Below are positions 8,576 to 17,948 of a stretch of DNA of 64,000 nt, piece by piece. Within the stretch, counting starts at the first letter, position 1. Every line of letters begins with the position of its first letter. The notes beneath the pieces were generated by a model. It was not told the DNA's origin and searched no databases. It saw nothing but the letters and a program-made list of their open reading frames with translations. This DNA comes from Paenibacillus tianjinensis (lineage in GTDB: Bacteria; Bacillota; Bacilli; Paenibacillales; Paenibacillaceae): positions 3,658,001 through 3,722,000 of the forward strand of contig NZ_CP070969.1 in NCBI RefSeq assembly GCF_017086365.1. The letters run 5' to 3'. The position numbers and the translations under genes are program-made.

Positions 8576-9715
8576 TTACAGCTTGGATGCAAGCTCCCGG
8601 GCAGCCGCATCACAGAGTTCGATCTGCTCTAAATCGGGTTTAACAACATTATCATGCTGCTGCAATACTTCTTCAATAATTTCCTCAATACGCAGGAATG
8701 AAATCTCATGACGCAGGAAGCGGGCAACGGCGATTTCATTGGCTGCATTAAAAGCAGTGGTTGCCGTCCCCCCCGTTTTCCCGCATTCGATCGCAAGCCG
8801 CAGGGCCGGATAACGGACATAATCCATTTCGCGGAAGGTCAGGCGTCCGATCTCAGCCAGTGACAAACGGGCTGCTGGTGAAGACCAGCGGTCCGGATAG
8901 GTCAGCGCATACTGGATCGGCACGCGCATATCAGGAGTACCGAGCTGTGCAATGATACTGCTGTCACGGAATTCCACGTAGGAGTGAATAATGCTCTCCG
9001 GGTGCAGCAGCACATTCACCTGCTCATAGGGCAGGCCAAACAAATGGTGGGCTTCAATCACCTCAAGTCCCTTATTAACCATTGTCGCCGAGTCTATGGT
9101 AATTTTAGCACCCATACTCCAGTTCGGATGACGCAGCGCGTCCTCCACGGTAACATCCTTGAGCTGATCGCGGGTATAATCGCGGAAAGAGCCGCCTGAG
9201 GCGGTAACAGTAATACTCGCAACATCGGCGCGGTTTTCACCGTTCAGACATTGAAATATTGCCGAGTGCTCACTGTCTACCGGCAGCAGTTTAACCCCTT
9301 TTCGTTCAGCCAGCTCTGTTACCAGATGTCCTGCTGTTACAAGGGTTTCTTTATTGGCTAGTCCGATATGCCGCCCGGCTTCGATAGCAGCAAGCGTTGA
9401 CTTCAGTCCCACACTACCTACCACAGCTGTCACAACCGTATCCGCAGCTCCTCCGGCAGCGATTTCAACCAATCCCTCGTTGCCGTAGAAGAGTTCAACA
9501 CCGGACGGCAGGCTTGATCTGATGTCATCCGCAAGCTGCTTGGTGGATACAGACACACGCCGCGGCTGGAACCGTCGCACCTGTTCTAACAATAGGGCGG
9601 TATTGCTGCCAGCAGCCAGCCCATCTACTTCAAAGGCTTCCGGATGCATCGCAACGACATCCAGTGTCTGCGTGCCAATGGATCCGGTCGAGCCGAGAAT
9701 ACTAATTTTTTTCAC
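8576..9715 (-). CDS. dxr: 1-deoxy-D-xylulose 5-phosphate reductoisomerase
   Basis: Second enzyme of the MEP isoprenoid pathway: converts deoxyxylulose 5-phosphate to MEP with NADPH and a divalent metal. It has 379 residues, a normal length. The NADPH-binding GSTGSIGTQTLDVV is at the N-terminus, LANKETLVTAG is the conserved cofactor-binding segment, and LPVDSEHSAIFQCL carries the metal and substrate ligands. The start is a GTG at 9715 with GGGGAGAAGG upstream. It lies between cdsA and rseP in the cell-envelope and isoprenoid cluster, feeding precursors to UppS. Confidence 0.97.
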   Translation of the reverse strand: MKKISILGSTGSIGTQTLDVVAMHPEAFEVDGLAAGSNTALLLEQVRRFQPRRVSVSTKQLADDIRSSLPSGVELFYGNEGLVEIAAGGAADTVVTAVVGSVGLKSTLAAIEAGRHIGLANKETLVTAGHLVTELAERKGVKLLPVDSEHSAIFQCLNGENRADVASITVTASGGSFRDYTRDQLKDVTVEDALRHPNWSMGAKITIDSATMVNKGLEVIEAHHLFGLPYEQVNVLLHPESIIHSYVEFRDSSIIAQLGTPDMRVPIQYALTYPDRWSSPAARLSLAEIGRLTFREMDYVRYPALRLAIECGKTGGTATTAFNAANEIAVARFLRHEISFLRIEEIIEEVLQQHDNVVKPDLEQIELCDAAARELASKL

Positions 9716-9737
9716 CGTTGTACCTTCTCCCCGTCGT

Positions 9738-10541
9738 TTAATAGTAAGGCATCAGCATTACGATATGTACGAAAGGAAATACGATAATCCAGCTGTCGCA
9801 GCGGTCAAGTATGCCACCATGACCAGGCAGCAGAGAGCCTGAATCCTTAATACCGTACACCCGTTTGTAGGCAGACTGTACAAGATCTCCAAGCTGACCG
9901 AGAACAGCACACGAAATACCGATTAGCAGTGCTCGTCCGATAGTCAGCAGATCAGGAACAAATAGAGCAAAAATAACCGAAATCACAACGGAAATGAGAA
10001 CCCCGCCAAGGGCGCCTTCAACCGTCTTATTGGGACTGATCGCCGGCCAAAGCTTATTCTTCCCGAAGCTTCTGCCAACGAAATATGCGCCTGCATCGCT
10101 GCCCCAAATGCAACACAGCAGCAGCAGGGTCCAGAAAAGGCCATGTTCATCACCCGCAGCACGGGCCGTACCCATATAGGAGAAACCCATTCCTATGTAA
10201 ACAATCCCGGTAAACAGAAGTGCAGTGATCTTAATATCCTGTTTATTTTTAGTGAATACTGTCACGAGCAGGAACAATAACAGCATCAGCCATAAGCCCT
10301 GTTCCCAGGACAGCCAAGGCGAGACACCAAGCAATCCCCAGGGGATCATGAAACAAACGATCGAGGCATATCCAAGCAGGGAAGTGCTACTGAATGGAGA
10401 GAGACCCGTCATTTTCACAAATTCAAACATCCCGATGAGCGCCATGCCAGTCAGCAGGAGCTGATAGGACCAGCCCCCTAAAGCACACAGCCCCAAAAAA
10501 ACTGCTCCGGCAACAATTCCGGTAATCAATCGTTGCTTCAA
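9738..10541 (-). CDS. cdsA: Phosphatidate cytidylyltransferase (CDP-diglyceride synthase)
   Basis: Makes CDP-diacylglycerol from phosphatidic acid and CTP, the branch-point precursor of membrane phospholipids. It has 267 residues with about eight hydrophobic segments. The C-terminal half contains the family signature: SDAGAYFVGRSFGKNKLWP, SPNKTVEGALGG, and KDSGSLLPGHGGILDRCDS. The start appears to be a TTG at 10541 with GGGAG upstream; the nearby ATG is in another frame. It lies 21 bases after uppS. Confidence 0.95.
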   Translation of the reverse strand: MKQRLITGIVAGAVFLGLCALGGWSYQLLLTGMALIGMFEFVKMTGLSPFSSTSLLGYASIVCFMIPWGLLGVSPWLSWEQGLWLMLLLFLLVTVFTKNKQDIKITALLFTGIVYIGMGFSYMGTARAAGDEHGLFWTLLLLCCIWGSDAGAYFVGRSFGKNKLWPAISPNKTVEGALGGVLISVVISVIFALFVPDLLTIGRALLIGISCAVLGQLGDLVQSAYKRVYGIKDSGSLLPGHGGILDRCDSWIIVFPFVHIVMLMPYY

Positions 10542-10562
10542 AGGTTTCCATCTCCCATCAGG

Positions 10563-11336
10563 CTACTTCAATCCGCCATAGCGGCGTGTACGGCGCTGAT
10601 ACTCGGCAACTGCCTGCAATAAGTGCGTTTTGTCAAACTCAGGCCAGTACACATCCGTAAACCACAGCTCACTGTATGCGATCTGCCAGAGCATGAAATT
10701 GCTCAGCCGCATTTCTCCGCTGGTGCGGATCAGCAGATCAGGGTCAGGCAGACCTCCGGACAATAATCTGCTGTCAATCAGTTCAGATGTAATCTCCTCT
10801 GGAGAGAGCCGTCCTGCTTTTATGTCATTACCCAGTTCGCGCATACAATCTTCTATCTCTTTACGGCTGCCGTAGTTCAGCGCAAAATTTAAGATTAGTC
10901 CAGTATTGTGCTTCGTCCGTTCAACTGCCTCTTCCATAGCCTTACGGGTATGATTAGGCAGCGCATTACTATCACCCATTACGCGTACCTGTACATTTTT
11001 CTCTATCAGTTCATCCAGTTCAAGCGCAAGAAATTCCACAGGCAGACGCATCAGGAAATCCACTTCATCTTTAGGCCGCTTCCAATTTTCCGTAGAAAAA
11101 GCGTACATCGTGAGGAATTCTACTCCCAGATCATTTGCGGCTATGGTTGCACGTTTTACTGCTTTCATCCCGTTTTGATGACCGACAATGCGCGGAAGGC
11201 CGCGGCGTTTAGCCCAGCGACCATTACCGTCCATGATTACCGCCACGTGCCGGGGAATGTTGTCCGGTGAAATCTCGACTGGCTGTTCTTCCTGCCTGTC
11301 TTTACGGCTAAGCCATGCTTGAACCCGTTTGATCAT
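10563..11336 (-). CDS. uppS: Undecaprenyl diphosphate synthase (isoprenyl transferase)
   Basis: Cis-prenyltransferase that builds the C55 undecaprenyl diphosphate carrier used for peptidoglycan and wall polymers. Visible motifs are VAVIMDGNGRWAKRRGLPR (diphosphate binding, catalytic Asp), FLTMYAFSTENWKRP, and the C-terminal DLLIRTSGEMRLSNFMLWQ. The frame is open to 11372, but the ATG at 11336 has GGAGG eight bases upstream, giving 257 residues beginning MIKRVQAWLSRK. A strong hairpin lies between frr and this gene. Confidence 0.96.
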   Translation of the reverse strand: MIKRVQAWLSRKDRQEEQPVEISPDNIPRHVAVIMDGNGRWAKRRGLPRIVGHQNGMKAVKRATIAANDLGVEFLTMYAFSTENWKRPKDEVDFLMRLPVEFLALELDELIEKNVQVRVMGDSNALPNHTRKAMEEAVERTKHNTGLILNFALNYGSRKEIEDCMRELGNDIKAGRLSPEEITSELIDSRLLSGGLPDPDLLIRTSGEMRLSNFMLWQIAYSELWFTDVYWPEFDKTHLLQAVAEYQRRTRRYGGLK

Positions 11337-11363
11337 TTCCGTTTCCTCCAAGCTCATATCAGA

Positions 11364-11407
11364 AAGAGACAAACCCCACCATATAAGGAGGGGCCTTGAG
11401 GTCTCTT
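11364..11407 (-). terminator. Stem-loop between frr and uppS
   Basis: AAGAGAC pairs with GTCTCTT, and within it CAAG-G-CCCC pairs with GGGGTTTG (one wobble and one bulge), giving a long GC-rich stem. The following bases (TCTGATATG) are not a T-run, so this is a weak terminator, an attenuator or an mRNA processing/stability element. It ends about 28 bases before the uppS start. Confidence 0.45.
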
Positions 11408-11415
11408 GATTATCA

Positions 11416-11969
11416 TTATACTTCCATAATCTCTTTTTCTTTGGACAAGAGCACCTTATCGACTTCAGCTATGAACTTATCCGTTGATTTCTGAATATCT
11501 TCCTGATGTCCGCGCGACTCATCTTCCGAAATGCCGTTCTTCTCCATCTTCTTGATGTCATCGTTAGCATCGCGGCGGATATTGCGGATGGCTACCTTCG
11601 CCTCTTCACCGAACTTCTTGGTGAATTTCACTAGTTCAGTACGGCGTTCCTCAGTCAGCGGTGGAATGGATAGGCGGATGATCGTACCGTCATTGGCAGG
11701 TGTTAGTCCAAGATCAGACTTCATAATCGCCCGTTCGATGTCGGCTACCGACGATCGGTCCCAAGGCTGGATAAGCAGTGTCCGGGAATCCGGTGTACTG
11801 ATATTGGCCAGCTGGTTAACCGGCGTAGGCGCGCCGTAATAATCAACTTGAATGCGGTCCAGCAGCGCTGTCGATGCGCGTCCTGCCCGCAAAGTAGCCA
11901 AATCGCGTTTTAGGGAAGAAATCGCTTTTTCCATACGCTCCTCGGCATTTTTCTTAACTGCCTGTGGCA

Positions 11970-11970
<1 letters not shown>
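11416..11970 (-). CDS. frr: Ribosome recycling factor
   Basis: RRF splits post-termination ribosomes together with EF-G. It has 184 residues, the standard size, with the three-helix-bundle sequence [51 protein letters not shown] and a C-terminal helix ending KEKEIMEV. The ATG at 11970 overlaps the last base of the pyrH TAA stop (TAATG), so the two are translationally coupled; AAAGGGAG is the ribosome binding site. Confidence 0.98.
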
Positions 11971-12716
<746 letters not shown>

Positions 12717-12719
12717 TTA

Positions 12720-12760
12720 CAAAAGACGGAACACTACGTGTATGTGTTCCGCTCTTTTGA
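12720..12760 (-). terminator. Terminator hairpin between tsf and pyrH
   Basis: CAAAAGA-G-CGGAACAC and GTGTTCCG-T-CTTTTG form a long stem with one mismatch and a loop of about nine bases. It is nearly symmetrical, so it can act on either strand. It lies 47 bases downstream of the tsf stop and about 22 bases before the pyrH start, so pyrH-frr may need read-through or an unseen promoter. Confidence 0.65.
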
Positions 12761-12806
12761 TGCTTGCCATTATTCAGTTCAATGAAGCTGTAATTAAGTT
12801 TATCTA

Positions 12807-13457
12807 TTATTGATTAACTTGTGCCATTACTTCTTCAACAAAATTGTCAACTTTCTTTTCCAGACCTTCGCCAAGCTCATAACGAACAAAACGACGGATC
12901 GAGATGTTTTCACCGATCGTGCTGATTTTTTCGTTCAGCAATTGGGAGATCGTTTTGTCAGGGTCTTTAACGAAAGGCTGTTCAAGCAGGCAGTATTCTT
13001 CGTAGAACTTGCTGATGCGGCCTTCAACCATTTTTTCAACGATTTTCTCAGGCTTGCCTTCGTTCAGTGCCTGGGCTTTCAGAATTTCTTTTTCTTTCTC
13101 TACAGCTTCAGCAGGAACTTCTTCACGACGAACATACTGCGGGCTAGCTGCAGCGATCTGCATTGCGATATCGCGCGCGAATTCTCTGAAGGAATCCGTT
13201 TTACCTACGAAGTCAGTTTCGCAGTTGATTTCCACCAGTACGCCGATACGTCCGCCAGCGTGGATGTAGGATTCAACCGTACCTTCAGTAGCGATACGTC
13301 CTGCTTTGTTTGCTGCTGCGGAAAGACCTTTTTCGCGGAGCAGTTCAGCGGCTTTAGTGATATCGCCGTTTGCTTCTTCAAGTGCTTTCTTACAGTCAAG
13401 CATACCTGCGCCTGTTCTTTCACGAAGTTCTTTTACGGATTTTGCGTCTACTGCCAT
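12807..13457 (-). CDS. tsf: Elongation factor Ts
   Basis: Nucleotide-exchange factor for EF-Tu. The frame is open to 13493, but the ATG at 13457 has GGAGGG upstream, giving [19 protein letters not shown], the classic N-terminus. The UBA-like domain ([17 protein letters not shown]) and the core motif [13 protein letters not shown] are present. The protein is 216 residues, clearly shorter than the roughly 293-residue Bacillus form, so much of the second core subdomain is missing. Shorter EF-Ts proteins occur in Thermus and others. It follows rpsB as usual. Confidence 0.97.
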   Translation of the reverse strand: MAVDAKSVKELRERTGAGMLDCKKALEEANGDITKAAELLREKGLSAAANKAGRIATEGTVESYIHAGGRIGVLVEINCETDFVGKTDSFREFARDIAMQIAAASPQYVRREEVPAEAVEKEKEILKAQALNEGKPEKIVEKMVEGRISKFYEEYCLLEQPFVKDPDKTISQLLNEKISTIGENISIRRFVRYELGEGLEKKVDNFVEEVMAQVNQ

Positions 13458-13509
13458 TGTTATTCCCTCCAGATAATTGTCGTTTAATTCCATTTAAGGC
13501 CATTATCCT

Positions 13510-13554
13510 AAAAAAAGGGCAGTGAGAGGTTATCCACCTGCCAACCACCCTTTT
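13510..13554 (-). terminator. Intrinsic terminator/attenuator between rpsB and tsf
   Basis: On the minus strand AAAAGGGTGGT pairs with ACTGCCCTTTT (two G-T wobbles), an inner AGGT/ACCT stem closes a five-base loop, and the stem ends in seven T residues. This is a credible rho-independent terminator 34 bases after the rpsB stop. It would partly uncouple rpsB from tsf. Confidence 0.55.
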
Positions 13555-13587
13555 CATTTAAGTTCTAGTTTAAGTTCCGGCTGCTAC

Positions 13588-14289
13588 TTAAGCAGTAGTT
13601 GTGTCTTCGCCCTGGTGAGCTTCAACAACAGCGTCTGCCATTTTACCAGTCAACAATTTAACGGCGCGGATAGCGTCATCGTTACCTGGGATTACGTAGT
13701 CGATTTCGTCCGGATCACAGTTAGTATCAACAATAGCTACGATAGGAATACCCAATTTGCGAGCTTCCGCAACAGCGATACGCTCTTTACGCGGGTCAAT
13801 GATGAACAGCGCGCTTGGCAGACCTTTCATGTTCTTGATACCGCCCAGGAATTTTTCAAGACGATCTTTCTCTTTGCGGAGAAGGATAACTTCTTTCTTA
13901 GGCAGAACTGCGAAGGTACCGTCTTCTTCCCAAGCTTCCAATTTCTTCAGACGGTCAATACGTTTCTGAATAGTCTGGAAGTTAGTCAGGGTACCGCCCA
14001 GCCAACGTTGGTTGATGAAGAACATTCCCGAACGCTCAGCTTCTTCTTTCACGGAATCTTGAGCTTGTTTCTTTGTTCCTACGAACAGGATTGTGCCGTT
14101 GTCGCCAGCGACGCTTTTTACAAAGTTGTAAGCTTCCTCTACCTTTTTAACCGTTTTTTGCAGGTCAATAATGTAAATTCCGTTTCTTTCAGTGAAGATA
14201 TAACGATCCATCTTTGGGTTCCAACGACGAGTCTGGTGACCGAAGTGTACCCCAGCTTCGAGAAGCTGTTTCATGGAGATTACTGCCAT
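13588..14289 (-). CDS. rpsB: 30S ribosomal protein S2
   Basis: Structural protein of the small subunit, 233 residues. The sequence [55 protein letters not shown] and [13 protein letters not shown] is unmistakable. The ATG at 14289 is chosen over a GTG at 14295 because of the AGGAGGTGTGTGAAG context. It has its own promoter at 14419-14447 and a structured leader. Confidence 0.98.
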   Translation of the reverse strand: MAVISMKQLLEAGVHFGHQTRRWNPKMDRYIFTERNGIYIIDLQKTVKKVEEAYNFVKSVAGDNGTILFVGTKKQAQDSVKEEAERSGMFFINQRWLGGTLTNFQTIQKRIDRLKKLEAWEEDGTFAVLPKKEVILLRKEKDRLEKFLGGIKNMKGLPSALFIIDPRKERIAVAEARKLGIPIVAIVDTNCDPDEIDYVIPGNDDAIRAVKLLTGKMADAVVEAHQGEDTTTA

Positions 14290-14349
14290 CTTCACACACC
14301 TCCTAATTTTGGTTTATTGTGTGTCTCCTCCGCCGCGCGTCATTTTTCT

Positions 14350-14382
14350 ACAAGACTTTCTTCTGAAGAAAGCACCCCTTGT
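14350..14382 (-). promoter_or_regulatory. Candidate structured leader of rpsB
   Basis: Within the roughly 120-base rpsB leader, ACAAG pairs with CTTGT and CTTTCTTC pairs with GAAGAAAG, separated on one side by a five-base bulge GGGTG and on the other by a single T. A bulged two-part stem in a ribosomal protein leader suggests autoregulation by S2, but I do not recognise it as a described leader class. Confidence 0.35.
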
Positions 14383-14418
14383 CGAAATCAACCGGCGTGT
14401 GTTTTAACACCGTCAATT

Positions 14419-14447
14419 ACTATACCATAATAAAATAATGTATGCAA
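14419..14447 (-). promoter_or_regulatory. Sigma-A promoter for rpsB
   Basis: On the minus strand -35 TTGCAT (14447-14442) and -10 TATAGT (14424-14419) are separated by exactly 17 bases. The start would be near 14412, giving a leader of about 120 bases before the rpsB ATG. It separates the ribosomal unit from the motility genes upstream. Confidence 0.65.
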
Positions 14448-14489
14448 CGATTCATGAAATGTTTTATGATTTTCTGCCTTAATGTAACT

Positions 14490-15116
14490 TCATTTCACTG
14501 TAATCAGCTTCTCAATTATGGAGTTTACACTTTCCCCTTTGGTGAAATTGTAGCTGCCATATTGAATTTTTGCATTAATTTTGCGGCTCATGGCAGTTTT
14601 AAGAAACTCGCTCTGCTCCTTAATGACTCCGGCCTTTGCCAAAAGCTGAGCAGTTTCTGTAAGTGTGCTGCCAGGCGGAATGCGGACAGCAACAACTCCG
14701 CTTACTGCGGCCTGTGGAGTTGCCGGTGCCTCTGGGGCTGTTCCTGCGCTTTGTACGGGCTTGGAAGGGACTGCCGGCTCTGTAGGCGCAGCAGCAGCAC
14801 TAGGCTGCACAGCAGCTTCCGGTGACGCTGCTGCGGATGGGATTGGAGATGAAGTGCTGGTGGCATCACTTGCCTCCGGTTTGTCCTTATTATCCGTCTG
14901 ACCGGCAGGTTCAGTAACTTGCGCCGCTGGCTCCGGACTCGCTTGGGGATCAGCCGCAGGATCTGTTACAATCAGATTCAGTTTAGCTGCCTGCTGGACA
15001 AGCTCCTCCTTTGTTAACGAAGGAGCTGCCCCGCCGGAGATCATCAGCTGAAGGAGAAGAGCGCCTGATATCAGCCCTGTTCCCAGACCGAACATAAACG
15101 AGCGGTTCTTGATCAT
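14490..15116 (-). CDS. Short membrane-anchored MltG/YceG-like protein
   Basis: 208 residues. An N-terminal membrane helix (about 8-28, FGLGTGLISGALLLQLMI) is followed by a long low-complexity Pro/Ala/Ser-rich stretch to about residue 140. The C-terminal domain has IPPGSTLTETAQLLAKAGVI and YGSYNFTKGESVNSIIEKL, which resembles the small domain of YceG/MltG endolytic transglycosylases. The large catalytic domain is absent, so I do not infer enzyme activity; a peptidoglycan-proximal role is possible. Its start overlaps the stop of the SwrB-like gene by ATGA, so the two are coupled. Confidence 0.75.
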   Translation of the reverse strand: MIKNRSFMFGLGTGLISGALLLQLMISGGAAPSLTKEELVQQAAKLNLIVTDPAADPQASPEPAAQVTEPAGQTDNKDKPEASDATSTSSPIPSAAASPEAAVQPSAAAAPTEPAVPSKPVQSAGTAPEAPATPQAAVSGVVAVRIPPGSTLTETAQLLAKAGVIKEQSEFLKTAMSRKINAKIQYGSYNFTKGESVNSIIEKLITVK

Positions 15117-15679
15117 ACCGACTCCTCCTGCTTCGCCAGCTGCAGAATGAGCTGGACTTCACCGCGCTGAAGTCCGGCTGTTTTAGCAATGGAGTCAATA
15201 GACTTGCCCTGCTCATGCAATTCAAACAACCGCGGATAACGGAGCTTGATTGAACTAATAGGCTTTGCCTTTGGCTCAGAAGTCACAGTCTCGGCACTTC
15301 CCGGAGGAGCCTCTGCAGTAATCTTACCTCCATTGTTTTTAACAACAGCCGTCAGCTGAAGTAATCCCTTTTCTTCTGCCGTTAGCCTGGAATCAAGCAA
15401 CAGCATATTTTTTTGCAATTCGGCGACCTGCTCCCGGAGTCCGCCAATCTCTTCCTGCAGAGCCGCTTTGGTGTTCTGGGACTGCTGCTTAATGCTGCCG
15501 ACGAGCTGTATCATTTCATTATTCTCACGCTCGATGTCGGCCATATAGAGTTCAAGTGCTGCTTCCGTATCCTTCAGGCTTTGCTTCTCGGCTGGGTCTG
15601 ATGGTCCGCGCGCCGGAAGCCTAAGAGCATAGACAATAGCAACAGCACCTACCAGCACGATGTATACCCATGGTTGCAA
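15113..15679 (-). CDS. SwrB-like coiled-coil membrane protein (DUF6115-like)
   Basis: 188 residues. An N-terminal transmembrane helix (VYIVLVGAVAIVYAL) is followed by a coiled-coil region at about 30-110 with many Glu/Gln/Leu, then a C-terminal helix-turn-helix-like motif (LFELHEQGKSIDSIAKTAG, then GEVQLILQLAK). It occupies the place of Bacillus subtilis swrB, between sigD and rpsB, and has the same layout. SwrB promotes activation of the flagellar export machinery. I assign it by position and architecture, not alignment. The start is a TTG at 15679 with AAGGAG upstream. Confidence 0.75.
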   Translation of the reverse strand: MQPWVYIVLVGAVAIVYALRLPARGPSDPAEKQSLKDTEAALELYMADIERENNEMIQLVGSIKQQSQNTKAALQEEIGGLREQVAELQKNMLLLDSRLTAEEKGLLQLTAVVKNNGGKITAEAPPGSAETVTSEPKAKPISSIKLRYPRLFELHEQGKSIDSIAKTAGLQRGEVQLILQLAKQEESV

Positions 15680-15713
15680 ATGCTTTATCTCCTTTTTATA
15701 TCATTTGAGCCTC

Positions 15714-16025
15714 TCAGAGACTGAGATCAATGCGGCGGCCTTTATAGGGATGTTCTGCATCATGTACGGCGTCCTGCTTGCGTTCCCTTTGGTCAGATGA
15801 CTGATTACCCCGGCCATTCCCCCGGCTGCTGTCATTACGAAGCTTCGCCTCCGCTGATTCATCAACCTCTGTTGCCCGCTGAGCAAGCTCAGCGCTGTGC
15901 TTCACATTCTGTGCAGCCAGCTGCTGCTGATTAAGTACAGGACGATGAAGGTGCTCATTCTGAACCTTCCCTGCATCCGTTGTCCGAGGCAAGGCAATTT
16001 GTAATTCAACCGGTTTCAGGCTCAT
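15714..16025 (-). CDS. Small hydrophilic protein of unknown function in the motility region
   Basis: 103 residues beginning MSLKPVELQIALPRTTDAG; the ATG at 16025 has AAGGGGATT upstream, and the frame's earlier part to 16058 is less likely. The protein is polar and Gln/Glu/Arg/Asn-rich (for example RNDSSRGNGRGNQSSDQRE), with no membrane segment, signal or cysteine, so probably disordered. I do not recognise a family. It begins 40 bases after the intron 3' end and lies 35 bases before the SwrB-like gene, so it is probably cotranscribed with it. Confidence 0.7.
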   Translation of the reverse strand: MSLKPVELQIALPRTTDAGKVQNEHLHRPVLNQQQLAAQNVKHSAELAQRATEVDESAEAKLRNDSSRGNGRGNQSSDQRERKQDAVHDAEHPYKGRRIDLSL

Positions 16026-16064
16026 GGTAATCCCCTTCCCGAAAGACAAGTTGTTCATTCATAA

Positions 16065-17946
16065 ATCGAGTAGGAGGGGGCGGCGAGCCCCCGTCCTCTC
16101 ACACCACCGTACATGCGGGTCCGCATACGGCGGTTCCAAAAGGTTAACAAAGCTCCAAATAACGTGAAAGCAAACTTTTCAGCCCTTTCCCTTCCCAGTA
16201 GGAAGTGGGAAGGGCATTATTTGTGTTCCGGGACATTTCCCATGCGCCTCGCCGTGAGTTTGCCATCGTGAAACAGGCCCACTCAGGCACCCCAAGCGCC
16301 CGGAGTTCGCGGATCCGTGTGCGCACTCGTTTCCATTGTTTCCACAGGCACATTCGCAGCCTTCTCCGAATCCACTGGTCCAGCGTTTGGAGGTGTTTCT
16401 TCGCCGACGCCAGATGGAAATAGCCAAGCCATCCCATCACATACCGGTTCACTTGGCGAATTCGCTCTTCCATGGAAATAGACCACGTTCGATTCGTTAG
16501 TTCACGGATTCTTTCCTTGAATCGCGAGATTGTTTTCGGAGCTAATCGAATCGTTGCCTGCTTCTGACTCAGGAAACTGAAACCTAAGAACTTTCGGTGC
16601 CACGGTCTTGCTACCGCACTTTTATCCCGGTTCACTTTCAGTTTCAGCTTTCCTTCTACAAATCGGCTAACCGATTCCATGACCCGTTCGCCCGCTCGTT
16701 TACTCGCCACAAAGATATTACAGTCGTCCGCATAGCGTACAAAACGCAGCCCGCGTCCGGCCAATTCCTTATCCAGATCGTCCAGTAGAATGTTTGCCAA
16801 AAGCGGACTGAGCGGACCGCCTTGGGGCGTTCCTTCCCGGCTACGTTCCAGCTTTCCGTTCACCATAACTCCGGCGTTCAGATACGCACGAATCAGGATC
16901 AGTACTCTTTTGTCTGTCACTTTCCGCGCCACTCTTGCCATCAGCATGTCGTGGTTTATCCGGTCAAAGAATTTCTCCAGATCGAGGTCTATGACCCACC
17001 GGAGGCCACTTTGGATATATCTTTGCGCTTGTTTCACGGCGTCATGTGCACTTTTCCCCGGTCGAAAGCCATAGCTATACCAGGAGAACTCTGCGTCAAA
17101 GATCGGGTTCATGACTTGTAGAAGCGCCTGCTGGAGAAAACGGTCCATAACGGTTGGGATGCCTAGTAGCCTTACACCGCCTCCGGGTTTGGGGATTTCC
17201 ACCCGTTTGACTGACGCAGGTCTGTAAGCCCCCGCTAGAAGTTCGGCTTTCACCGATTCCCAATGTGTTTTCAAATAAGCTTGTAGATTCGCTACCGTTA
17301 CATTGTCCACACCGGGCGCTCTTCCGTTTTGTACCACTCGTTTATACGCGAGCCGAAGGTTGTCTCCTTCGAGCATTCGCTCCAGCAAGTTGCTCTCTGC
17401 TTCGCGAGAGGAAGGGGCGATTTGTGCCGACGAAGAACTCGGCGCTCCGGCATACCCTGGCGGCTTCACCGCTTCTCTTTGCCGTAAGCTCTCTTGCGAG
17501 ATATTCTGCTGTCTTTGCACTTCATGCGAACGCATCGGTTTCCTCTCTCCTTTCGGTTCAGCCCTTCCGTAAACGCTGCAGCAGTTTACGTACTATGGCC
17601 TCTGCTGACTCCTGCCGGTTCAGCGCAGCCTCTCGGCTACGGTTACAAGTTTTTTTTTCCTTGCCCCTCCGGCAGGCCTCCCCAGATAAGAACGTCATCT
17701 TTCCGCCCGCACCTGCCCAAGTTTACGGCTGCAGCCCTTGGCAGCTTTGGATTTTGTCATGTATGGGTGACTCATCCGGCTGCAACCGCCTCAAATTGGA
17801 TTCGTGTACCTCAGGTCGTGCTTTTGCCTCCGGCTTCCTTCAGATTCCGCCTCACGGTGGACACCCTTGCCCTTGGCTAACGGTAGGCGCTTGCCAGCCC
17901 CCGCTCGGGACTTTCACCCTAGAGATGACGCCCATGCTGGGCGTAC
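16065..17946 (-). mobile_element. Group II intron, apparent class C
   Basis: About 1.88 kb. The 5' end is placed at the G of GTACGCCCAGCATGGGCG (17946), followed by typical intron sequence (GGGTGAAAGTCCCGAG). The 3' end lies near 16065, after CTACTCGAT. Domain V is visible at about 16104-16133: an eight-base outer stem, a TG bulge and a TGCG/CGCA inner stem. Domain VI follows (GGGGGC/GCCCCC with a bulged A near the 3' end). The intron carries a maturase, has the same orientation as its neighbours, and sits between the DUF342 and 103-aa genes directly after a terminator hairpin, the preferred target of class C introns. Ends are estimated by eye to within a few bases. Confidence 0.88.
16144..17535 (-). 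CDS. ltrA: Group II intron reverse transcriptase/maturase
   Basis: 463 residues, full length. It helps the intron splice and copies it into new DNA sites. The reverse transcriptase domain has VIDLDLEKFFDRINHDML (181-198), GTPQGGPLSPLLANI (235-249) and the catalytic YADD at 268-271 (RYADDCNIFV). A group II maturase domain follows (KFLGFSFLSQKQ, RQVNRYVMGWLGYF). The C-terminus ends YWEGKGLKSLLSRYLEL, with no HNH endonuclease domain, as expected for class C. ATG at 17535 with AAAGGAGAGAGG. No frameshift or stop is seen, so it may be active. Confidence 0.95.
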   Translation of the reverse strand: MRSHEVQRQQNISQESLRQREAVKPPGYAGAPSSSSAQIAPSSREAESNLLERMLEGDNLRLAYKRVVQNGRAPGVDNVTVANLQAYLKTHWESVKAELLAGAYRPASVKRVEIPKPGGGVRLLGIPTVMDRFLQQALLQVMNPIFDAEFSWYSYGFRPGKSAHDAVKQAQRYIQSGLRWVIDLDLEKFFDRINHDMLMARVARKVTDKRVLILIRAYLNAGVMVNGKLERSREGTPQGGPLSPLLANILLDDLDKELAGRGLRFVRYADDCNIFVASKRAGERVMESVSRFVEGKLKLKVNRDKSAVARPWHRKFLGFSFLSQKQATIRLAPKTISRFKERIRELTNRTWSISMEERIRQVNRYVMGWLGYFHLASAKKHLQTLDQWIRRRLRMCLWKQWKRVRTRIRELRALGVPEWACFTMANSRRGAWEMSRNTNNALPTSYWEGKGLKSLLSRYLELC

Positions 17947-17948
17947 CA

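Noticed and set aside
12810..13487. 225-residue plus-strand frame
   Set aside because: It lies exactly opposite tsf, is composed of Phe/Cys-rich shadow sequence and has no start signals.
13522..14430. 302-residue plus-strand frame
   Set aside because: Antisense of rpsB and its leader; the real gene on the other strand is certain.
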